Below are positions 57,385-64,000 of a stretch of DNA of 64,000 nucleotides, piece by piece. Numbering within the stretch: the stretch's first letter is position 1; each line of letters starts with the position of its first letter. The notes under the pieces are model-generated. The model did no database searches. It worked only from the letters and a program-made list of their open reading frames with translations, and was not told where the DNA came from. Source of the DNA: Sulfuritalea sp. (GTDB lineage: Bacteria > Pseudomonadota > Gammaproteobacteria > Burkholderiales > Rhodocyclaceae); contig JADJFK010000002.1 of assembly GCA_016708585.1 (NCBI GenBank), positions 32,434 to 96,433 on the forward strand, written 5' to 3'. Made by a program: the position numbers and the translations under genes.

Positions 57385-59051
57385 TCGCCAAACTGTTCAG
57401 CTTCAAGGGAGGCGTCAAGCCCGCCTCGCACAAGGATGAATCGGCGACCGCGCCGATCCGCGTCGCGCCGCTGCCCTCGCGTCTGGTCATCCCGCTGCGC
57501 CAGAGCGCCCGCGCCATGGCGCGCTGCCTGGTGCAACCCGGCCAGGCCGTGCTCAAGGGCGAGGTCATCGCGGCGGCCGAGGGCCCGATGTGTACCGCGG
57601 TGCATGCGCCCACCTCGGGCACCGTGCGCGCCATCGAACCGCAGCCGGTGCCGCACCCGTCGGGCTTGCCGGCCCCGAGCATCGTCATCGATCCCGACGG
57701 ACTGGAGCGCTGGATCGAAAAACAGCCCTTCGATTACCTCGCCGCAAGTGCCCGGCAGACGCGCGACTACCTGCGCGACTGCGGCGTGGTCGGCCTCGGT
57801 GGCGCCGGATTTCCCAGCCACGTCAAGCTGGGGCCGGGGGAAAAGGGAATCGAAACCTTGATCCTCAACGGCGCCGAATGCGAGCCCTGGATCACCTGCG
57901 ATGACCGCCTGATGCGCGAGCGCGCCGACATGATCCTTGCCGGCGCGGCCATGATGCGCCACATCACCGGCGCGCGCCGCATCCTGGTCGGCATCGAGGA
58001 CAACAAGCCGCAGGCCGTCGCCGCCATGCGCGACGCCGCGCGTGGTCTCGGCGACTCCGCAATCGAAGTGATCGTGGTTCCGACCCGCTATCCCGCCGGC
58101 GGCGAGAAACAGTTGATCCGGGTACTGACCGGAATCGAGATTCCCTACGGCAAGCTCGGCACCCATTTCGGCGTGCAGTGCTTCAACGTCGGCTCCGCGC
58201 ACGCGATCTATCGCGCCATTGCCCACGGCGAGCCGCTGATCTCGCGCGTGGTGACGCTCAGCGGCAACATGGCGCATCCGGGCAACTTCGAAGCCCTGAT
58301 AGGCACGCCGATCCGCGACCTGCTGCCGCTGGCCGAGCCGCGCGCCGACACCGATCGCTACCTGACCGGCGGACCGATGATGGGCGTCGGCCTGCAACGC
58401 CTCGATACCCCCGTGACCAAGGGCACCAACTGCATCCTGGCCGGCTCGCCCGCGCTGTTCCCGCCGCCGCCGCCCGAAATGCCCTGCATCCGCTGCGGCG
58501 AGTGCGCCAAGGTCTGCCCGGCCGAACTCCAGCCTTTCGAACTGTACTGGTTCAGCCGGGCAAAAATCTTCGGCAAGGCTCAGGAGTACTCGCTGTTCGA
58601 TTGCATCGAGTGCGGCTGCTGCTCCTACGTCTGCCCCTCGCGCATTCCGCTGGTGGATTATTTCCGTTTCGCCAAGGGCGAGATCTGGGCCCGGGAAAAG
58701 GAAAAGGCGGCGGCCGACCTGGCCCGCGCAGCGCTACGAATTCCGCCTCGCCCGCGAAGAACGCGAGAAAGCCGAAAAGGCCGCCAAGCTGGCCGCCAAG
58801 ACCGCCGCCGGACGCGAGAAGGCCGCGGCCGCCATCGCCGTTGCCGAAAAGCCGGCGACCAGCCCCGAAGAGGACGCCAAGAAGCCCTGATCGCCGCCGC
58901 GCTGGAGCGCGCGAGGGCACAGAAGGAGCAGGCGCATCCGGAAAACGTCACCGACCTGACGCCGGAACAGCAGGCCGAAATCGCCGCCATCGAAGGGCGC
59001 CGCGCCGAAATTCGTGAAATGGCCAAGCCGCATCTGCGGCAGGATGACTGA
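57381..59051 (+). CDS. rsxC: Rsx/Rnf complex subunit C (two compensating frameshifts)
   Basis: Soluble NADH/FMN and Fe-S subunit that feeds electrons to the complex. 556 residues in the nominal frame: a barrel-sandwich N-terminus, NADH-binding GGAGFPSHVKLG and NGAECEPWITCD, FMN-binding regions, and ferredoxin clusters CIRCGECAKVCP and CIECGCCSYVCP. From about 58727 (extra G) to 58884 (missing G) the nominal frame is wrong for about 52 residues; the +1 frame gives the expected RYEFRLAREEREKAEKAAKLA helix. The open frame hides the errors. Confidence 0.92.
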   Translation: MIAKLFSFKGGVKPASHKDESATAPIRVAPLPSRLVIPLRQSARAMARCLVQPGQAVLKGEVIAAAEGPMCTAVHAPTSGTVRAIEPQPVPHPSGLPAPSIVIDPDGLERWIEKQPFDYLAASARQTRDYLRDCGVVGLGGAGFPSHVKLGPGEKGIETLILNGAECEPWITCDDRLMRERADMILAGAAMMRHITGARRILVGIEDNKPQAVAAMRDAARGLGDSAIEVIVVPTRYPAGGEKQLIRVLTGIEIPYGKLGTHFGVQCFNVGSAHAIYRAIAHGEPLISRVVTLSGNMAHPGNFEALIGTPIRDLLPLAEPRADTDRYLTGGPMMGVGLQRLDTPVTKGTNCILAGSPALFPPPPPEMPCIRCGECAKVCPAELQPFELYWFSRAKIFGKAQEYSLFDCIECGCCSYVCPSRIPLVDYFRFAKGEIWAREKEKAAADLARAALRIPPRPRRTRESRKGRQAGRQDRRRTREGRGRHRRCRKAGDQPRRGRQEALIAAALERARAQKEQAHPENVTDLTPEQQAEIAAIEGRRAEIREMAKPHLRQDD

Positions 59052-59069
59052 ACGGATTGCCGATACCTC

Positions 59070-60082
59070 GTGAATAACTCGCCCTACACCCTCAAACCCG
59101 CCAGCGTGCAATCGGTCATGCTGCGCGTGCTGCTCGCGCTGCTGCCCGGCATTGGCGCCTATGTCTGGTTCTTCGGCGCCGCCATTCTGGTGCAGATCGC
59201 GCTGGCCTCGCTCACCGCACTCGCCGCCGAAGCGGCGATGCTGGCCTTGCGCGGCAAGCCGCTGCGGCCTTTCCTCGGCGATGGCTCGGCGCTGGTCACG
59301 GCCTGGCTGATCGTCCTGACCTTTCCCTCGATCGCGCCCTGGTGGCTGACCGTGCTCGGCACGCTGCTCGCCATCGTCGTCGCCAAGCATCTCTATGGCG
59401 GCCTGGGCCAAAACCCGTTCAATCCGGCGATGGTGGCCTTTGCGCTGATGATCGTCGCCTATCCGCTGCTCATGTCGCAATGGCCGAAAGTGGGCGCCAC
59501 CGACTTTGCCGTGCAATGGGACGCGATTTTCGGCAACCGCCAACTCCTCGATGCCATGACCATGGCCACGCCGCTTGACGCGCTGCGCACGGTGCTGCGT
59601 GATCCGGAACAGCGCGCGATGATAGGCGGCATCCTGGGTCTTCGGCAACGTCGGCGGCGCGGCTGGGAGTGGATCGCCGCCGGCTACTTCCTCGGCGGCC
59701 TGTACCTGCTCCAGCAGCGCATCATCACCTGGCACCTGCCGGTCGCCCTTTCTCGCGGTCCTGTGCGCGGTGTCGGGCGCATTCGCCCTCTTTGATCCTG
59801 AGCGCTTTGCCGGACCGGGTTTCCAGCTGTTCACCGGCGGCGCCATGCTGGCCGCCTTCTTCATCATCACCGACCCCGTTTCCGGCACCACCACGCCGAA
59901 GGGCAAACTGATCTTCGCCGCCGGCGCCGCCCTGCTGACCTGGATCATCCGCAGCTTCGGCGCCTATCCGGACGGCATCGCCTTCGCCGTGCTGCTGATG
60001 AACATCGCCGCGCCGCTGATCGACATGTACACCCAGCCGCCGGTGTTCGGGCACAAAGGGCAAACAGGAAGACTCCCGATGA
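59070..60082 (+). CDS. rsxD: Rsx/Rnf complex subunit D (several frameshifts)
   Basis: Membrane subunit with covalently bound FMN. It begins at GTG 59070 (NNSPYTLKPASVQSVMLRVL) and has LYGGLGQNPFNPAM and an FMN-site-like MTMATPLDALRT. Indels: a compensating pair at about 59640-59662 (FGNVGG appears in the +1 frame), an extra C near 59747 after WHLPVA, and an extra base near 60055. With these corrected the protein runs through GAFALFDPERFAGPGFQLFTG to a TGA at 60080-60082 that overlaps the rsxG ATG. Sequence error is likely. Confidence 0.85.
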
Positions 60083-60778
60083 GCGAACCCATCGAAATCG
60101 GGCAAGGGAAGCGGGGTGTTCCGCATCTCGGCGCGCACGGCGGGCATCATGCTCGCCTTTACCCTGGTGTTCACCGCGCTGATGGCCGGCACCTACAAAG
60201 CCACGGCGCCCATGGTCGCCGCCAGCGCGCTGGCGGAGAAGCTGCGCCTGATCGGCGAAGTGCTGCCGGGCACGCTGTACGACAACGACCTGATGGCCGA
60301 TGCGATCACGCTGGCGCCGCAGAAGGCACTGGGGCTCGACGACGAAACCCGGCTGTGGCGCGCGCGCAAGAACGGCGTACCGGTGGCGCTGGTGCTGGAA
60401 GCCGCCGCAGCGGACGGCTATTCCGGCCGCATCGGCCTGATCGTCGCCGTCGGCGCCGACGGGAGGTTGCTCGCGGTGCGCGTCACCGCGCACAAGGAAA
60501 CGCCGGGCCTGGGCGACTACATCGACCCGAAGAAGGATCGCAACAAGGCGCGGCCGTGGATCACCCAGTTCAACAATCTGGGCTTCGACAGCGTGCCCCA
60601 AAGCAAATGGCGCGTGAAGAAGGATGGCGGCCGCTTCGACCAGATGAGCGGCGCCACGATCTCGGCCCGCGCCGTGACCAGGGCCAGCGGCCGCGTGCTG
60701 GCCTGGGCCGTCGATCACAAGGACAGGCTGTTCGCCCTGCCGGCCAACGGCCGCTTCGAGGAAAAGGAAACCCCATGA
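60079..60778 (+). CDS. rsxG: Rsx/Rnf complex subunit G (one frameshift)
   Basis: Membrane-anchored periplasmic subunit with FMN bound covalently to Thr in DQMSGATISARAVT. One N-terminal helix (GIMLAFTLVFTALMAGTY), then the FMN-binding domain with KETPGLGDYIDPKK. The ATG at 60079 overlaps the rsxD stop; an extra G in CGGGGTG near 60112 shifts the frame, and the bulk reads from 60116 (GTG). Corrected length about 232 residues. Stop overlaps rsxE. Confidence 0.88.
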
Positions 60779-61461
60779 GCATCTACAAGGACATCGCCTG
60801 GAACGGTCTGTGGAAGCAGAACTCCATCCTCGCCCAGTTGCTGGGCCTGTGCCCGCTGCTGGCGGTGAGCACCAGCCTGGTCAATGCGGTCAGCCTGGGC
60901 CTGGCCACCATCCTCGTGATGATGCTGGCCAACCTGGCCATATCCGCGCTGCGCGCCTTGATCCCCTACGAGATTCGCATCCCCGTCTTCATCCTGATCA
61001 TCGCCGCGCTGGTCACCGTGGTCGACCTTTCCTTCAATGCCTTCCTGCACGACCTCTACCTGGTGCTCGGCATTTTCATTCCGCTGATCGTCACCAACTG
61101 CATCGTGCTGGCCCGCGTCGAGGCCTTCGCCGCCAAGAACGGCCTGCGCGCCGCGACGCTGGACGGCCTGATGATGGGCGTCGGCTTCGTCTGGGTCATC
61201 GCCCTGCTCGGTGCGGTGCGCGAGTTCATCGGCCAGGGAACATTGTTCTCCGGCATCGAGATGATCTTCCCAACGCTGTCCGCCGTCCAGGTATTGCCGG
61301 AGTCCTATCCCGGATTCCTGGTCGCCATCCTGCCGCCCGGCGCCTTCTTCGTCCTTGGCCTGCTGATCGCCGGGCGCAACTGGCTCGATGCGCGCGCCAA
61401 CGCGCGCCTGCGCGAACAGCGCCTGCACGACCAGCCGCCACCGGCTTCGGTCCCGGCATGA
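60775..61461 (+). CDS. rsxE: Rsx/Rnf complex subunit E
   Basis: Six-helix membrane subunit paralogous to RsxA. 228 residues beginning SIYKDIAWNGLWKQNSILAQ, with the LLGLCPLLAVSTS and TNCIVLARVEAFA Cys motifs mirroring RsxA. Four-base overlaps on both sides (rsxG stop, nth start). The open frame upstream to 59770 is an artefact of shifts in rsxD and rsxG. Confidence 0.95.
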   Translation: MSIYKDIAWNGLWKQNSILAQLLGLCPLLAVSTSLVNAVSLGLATILVMMLANLAISALRALIPYEIRIPVFILIIAALVTVVDLSFNAFLHDLYLVLGIFIPLIVTNCIVLARVEAFAAKNGLRAATLDGLMMGVGFVWVIALLGAVREFIGQGTLFSGIEMIFPTLSAVQVLPESYPGFLVAILPPGAFFVLGLLIAGRNWLDARANARLREQRLHDQPPPASVPA

Positions 61462-62091
61462 GCCCGAAAAAGGTTCGCGAGTTCTTTCGCCCGACTGGCA
61501 GCAGCGAACCCCGGAACCGAAAAGCGAGCTCGGTACGCCACGCCCTATCAATTGCTGGTGGCCGTGGTGCTTTCCGCCCAGGCCACAGACAAGGGCGTAA
61601 ATCGCGCCACGCGCGCGCTGTTCCGCGACCATCCGACACCGCATGCGATCGCCGCGCTGGGTGTGGAAGGTCTGTGCGAATACATCAATACCATCGGCCT
61701 CTATCCGACAAAGGCAAAAAACGTCGTGGCCCTGTCGCGCCTGCTGCTGGAGCGCCACGGCGGCGACGTGCCGCACGACCGTGCCGCGCTGGAATCCCTG
61801 CCCGGTGTCGGGCGCAAGACGGCCAACGTGGTGCTCAACATCGCCTTCAAGGAACCCACCATCGCGGTCGATACCCACATCTTCCGCGTCGGCAACCGCA
61901 CGGGCCTTGCGTCGGGAAACACGGTCGACGCGGTGGAACAGAAACTGCTCAAGACGGTGCCCGCCGAATTCCGGCTGCACGCCCACCACTGGCTGATCCT
62001 GCATGGCCGCTACACCTGCAAGGCGCGCGCGCCCGATTGCGTGCATTGCAACGTCTTCGACCTCTGCGCGTTCAAGGAGAAAAATGTTTAA
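61458..62091 (+). CDS. nth: Endonuclease III (frameshifts near the start)
   Basis: DNA glycosylase/AP lyase removing oxidised pyrimidines. The helix-hairpin-helix LPGVGRKTANVVL carries the catalytic Lys, the Asp is in VDTHIFRV, and the [4Fe-4S] loop is C-x6-C-x2-C-x5-C near the C-terminus. The first codons (MSPKKVREFF) and the rest (from LLVAVVLSAQATDKG, 61552) are in different frames. Three indels between 61490 and 61545 (an extra C after TTT, an extra G in CCCCGGA, and a missing base near CTCGGTAC) reconcile them. Usual rsxE-nth order. Confidence 0.9.
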
Positions 62092-62509
62092 TCCGAGCCG
62101 CGACCAGGCCCGCCAGTTCCTGATCGACGCCTGGGCCAAGCACCGGCAGCGGCTGCCGGGCACGGCGATGGAAGCCCTGGCCGCCGACCTGGTCGCCCTG
62201 CATCCCGAATACCACGCCCTGCTCGAAGCCGAGGACGCGCTGACGCGCGAATGGACGCCGGAACAGGGCGAGACCAATCCCTTCCTGCATCTGTCGCTGC
62301 ACCTCGCCATCGAGGAGCAGTTGTCGATCGACCAGCCGCCCGGCATCCGCGCCGCCTTCAGCCTGCTGCAGGGCCGCCGCGGCGACCGCCACGACGCGCT
62401 GCACGACGTGCTCGAATGCCTCGGCGAAATGCTCTGGCGCGCCCAGCGCAGCAAGTTGCCGCCGGACGGCGAGGCCTACGTCGACTGCGTGCGGCGCAAG
62501 GCCGGATGA
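62084..62509 (+). CDS. DUF1841 family protein
   Basis: A 141-residue cytoplasmic protein of the DUF1841 family, common in beta- and gammaproteobacteria and without known function. It starts MFNPSRDQARQFLIDAW, has NPFLHLSLHLAIEEQLSIDQPPG and the His-rich HDALHDVLECLGEMLW, which could bind a metal (inference). AAGGAG precedes the ATG; it overlaps the nth end by eight bases. Confidence 0.88.
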   Translation: MFNPSRDQARQFLIDAWAKHRQRLPGTAMEALAADLVALHPEYHALLEAEDALTREWTPEQGETNPFLHLSLHLAIEEQLSIDQPPGIRAAFSLLQGRRGDRHDALHDVLECLGEMLWRAQRSKLPPDGEAYVDCVRRKAG

Positions 62510-62533
62510 GAAGTCGGCGCTGGCGAAACGGCG
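62509..62533 (+). repeat. Dispersed 25-bp repeat copy (at the DUF1841 stop)
   Basis: 22 of 25 match, beginning at the last base of the TGA stop codon. Confidence 0.7.
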
Positions 62534-62597
62534 AAATGCGCGGCGCGGGACGCCCGCTTTGCGATAATCTATTGCTTCAACCCTGAAAGAAAACACC

Positions 62598-63435
62598 ATG
62601 CGCTTTGAAGGAACCACTACCTACGTCGCCACCCCCGACCTGATGCTGGCGGTCAACGCCGCGATCACCCTGCAACGCCCGCTGCTGATCAAGGGCGAGC
62701 CGGGCACCGGCAAGACCATGCTCGCCGAGCAGGTCGCCCACGCGCTGGGCATGCCGCTGCTGCAATGGCACATCAAGTCCACCACCAAGGCCCAGCAGGG
62801 GCTTTATGAATACGATGCGGTGTCGCGCCTGCGCGACTCCCAGCTCGGCGACGACAAGGTCAAGGACATCGGCAACTACATCGTCAAGGGCGTGCATGGC
62901 AGGCCTTCGAGCAGGGCAAGCCGTCCGTCATCCTGATCGACGAAGTGGACAAGGCCGACATCAGAATCCCCAACGACCTCTTGCGCGAACTGGACCGCAT
63001 GGGTTCCGTAGTACGAAACGCGGCAGACGGTGCGCGCCGCGGTGCGCCCCATCGTGATCACCTCGAACAACGAGAAGGGAACTGCCCGACGCCTTCCTCC
63101 GACGCTGCTTCTTCCACTACATCAAGTTCCCCGACAAGGAAACCATGGGGCGCATCGTCGACGTGCACTTCCCCAACCTGAAGAAGGACCTGCTGCGCGA
63201 AGCCATGGAAGTTTTTTTCGAGCTGCGCGAGGTGCCGGGGATGAAGAAGAAGCCCTCCACCTCGGAACTGATCGACTGGCTCAAGCTGCTGGTGGCCGAG
63301 GACATCCCGCCCGAGGCGCTGCATTCGAAGGACAAGAAGGCCGTGGTGCCGCCGCTGGCCGGCGCGCTGTTGAAGAACGAGCAGGACGTGCATCTGTTCG
63401 AGCGGCTGGTGTTCATGGCCCGCCACAACCGCTAA
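62598..63435 (+). CDS. MoxR-type AAA+ ATPase (several frameshifts)
   Basis: Chaperone-like AAA+ ATPase of the MoxR family, which usually acts with a VWA protein such as the next gene to activate metalloenzymes. Walker A GEPGTGKT is near residue 33; ILIDEVDKADI (Walker B) is in another frame. Indels near 62896 (GV..WQAFEQGK), 63000-63020 (the RMEFYVYETRQTVR region) and 63080 (extra G in AAGGGAAC) break the reading; the last part (GRIVDVHFPNLKKDLLREAM onward) is intact from 63145. Corrected length about 280 residues. Its client enzyme is unknown. Confidence 0.82.
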
Positions 63436-63446
63436 GCCGCGTAAAT

Positions 63447-63471
63447 CGCCGTACCGCCAACGCCGACTTTC
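63447..63471 (-). repeat. Dispersed 25-bp repeat copy (between moxR and vwa)
   Basis: 22 of 25 match, reverse orientation, 11 bases after the moxR stop and ending just before the vwa ATG. Confidence 0.7.
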
Positions 63472-63472
63472 C

Positions 63473-64000
63473 ATGCTGATCGACTTCTTCCTCCACCTCA
63501 GGCGAAAAAGCTGCCGCGGTGTCCACCGCGCGAGTTCCTCACGCTGCTGGAGCGCTGAAGGAACACGTCGCCGGGAATTCGATCGACGACTTCTACTTCC
63601 TCGCGCGCACCTGCCTGGTCAAGGACGAAACACACTACGACAAATTCGACCGCGCCTTCGGGAACCGCGAGTACCGCAACCTCGACGACACCGTCGAGCT
63701 CGGCACGCGCAACATCAAGATCGCCCTGCGCCGCCTGCGCCGCTTCGCCCGCGAAGGCGCCGAGGACGAGCTGGATCTGGACGGCACCATCACCGGCACG
63801 GCGAGGAACGCCGGCTGGCTCGACATCAAAATGCGCCCCGAGCGCCACAACAAGGTCAAGGTGCTGCTCTTCCTCGACATCGGCGGCTCGATGGACGACC
63901 ACATCAAGGTCTGCGAGGAGCTCTTCTCCGCGGCCAAGAGCGAGTTCAAGCACCTCGAATACTTCTACTTCCACAACTGCATCTACGACTACGTCTGGAA
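63473..64000 (+). CDS. VWA domain (CoxE-like) protein, partial and damaged
   Basis: Partner of MoxR ATPases. The opening MLIDFFLHLR and the later text SIDDFYFLARTCLVKDETHYDKFDRAFG and ELGTRNIKIALRRLRRFAREG are recognisable, as is the MIDAS-like DIGGSMDD, but they lie in different frames near 63505-63560. About 60-100 residues normally found between DRAFG and the EYRNLDD segment seem missing near 63660. Cut off by the window end. Confidence 0.7.
   Translation, partial: MLIDFFLHLRRKSCRGVHRASSSRCWSAEGTRRREFDRRLLLPRAHLPGQGRNTLRQIRPRLREPRVPQPRRHRRARHAQHQDRPAPPAPLRPRRRRGRAGSGRHHHRHGEERRLARHQNAPRAPQQGQGAALPRHRRLDGRPHQGLRGALLRGQERVQAPRILLLPQLHLRLRLE

Noticed and set aside
59770..61461. Apparent fusion of RsxD tail, scrambled middle and RsxE in one ORF
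   Set aside because: Produced by frameshifts in rsxD and rsxG that happen to line up with the rsxE frame. RsxG text runs in another frame across the middle.

Overview
This 64 kb window is GC-rich chromosomal DNA of a betaproteobacterium, most likely Rhodocyclales or a close relative. The evidence is the gene order (hfq-hflX-hflK-hflC-DUF2065-hisZ-purA downstream of ispG-hisS-yfgM-bamB-der, and the rrn operon beside pyrD), the 16S rRNA text, and the metabolism (glyoxylate shunt, TRAP dicarboxylate uptake, flavocytochrome c). I see no phage, insertion sequence or CRISPR array. The large antisense ORFs are shadows of GC-rich genes.

Layout. 1-2.9 kb: the end of xseA, sodB behind a promoter carrying an IscR-type box, slyX, a secreted DUF192 protein, a small secreted Met/Lys-rich protein, and rluE. 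2.9-15 kb: the isocitrate branch point is gathered here: aceK divergent from icd, then csp, clpS-clpA and rraA, then aceA (isocitrate lyase) behind a perfect palindrome, a hydrolase, and a LysR regulator divergent from aceB (malate synthase). 15.3-19 kb: a redox cluster with a NapC/NirT multiheme protein fused to a C-terminal ethylbenzene-dehydrogenase-like haem domain, a dihaem c4/FccA-like cytochrome, and a flavocytochrome c sulfide dehydrogenase flavoprotein. 19-25.6 kb: dut-coaBC, radC, rpmB-rpmG, a fatty acid desaturase, rnr and tRNA-Leu. 25.6-41.3 kb: a long minus-strand housekeeping run from ndk to purA. 41.5-47.4 kb: the TRAP transporter dctPQM divergent from its two-component system dctSR. 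47.4-49.3 kb: tilS and accA. 49.4-55 kb: a complete minus-strand rRNA operon (16S, tRNA-Ile, tRNA-Ala, 23S, 5S) with promoter, boxA elements and processing stems. 55-64 kb: pyrD, rsxABCDGE, nth, DUF1841, a MoxR ATPase and the start of a VWA (CoxE-like) gene.

How the genes work together. DctPQM imports C4-dicarboxylates under DctSR control. AceK can switch off Icd by phosphorylation so that isocitrate flows to AceA and AceB. Rsx, SodB and the IscR-type site concern iron-sulfur and oxidative-stress balance. The FccB cluster probably oxidises sulfide in the periplasm and passes electrons through c-type haems.

Two things stand out. A 25-bp repeat occurs at eight or nine places, both just after stop codons and inside unrelated genes in different frames and orientations. 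I do not recognise it. Separately, single-base frameshifts are dense from about 58.7 to 63.6 kb (rsxC, rsxD, rsxG, nth, moxR, vwa), with isolated ones in clpA and the NapC fusion gene. Because protein similarity continues in the shifted frame, these look like sequence or assembly errors rather than gene decay.
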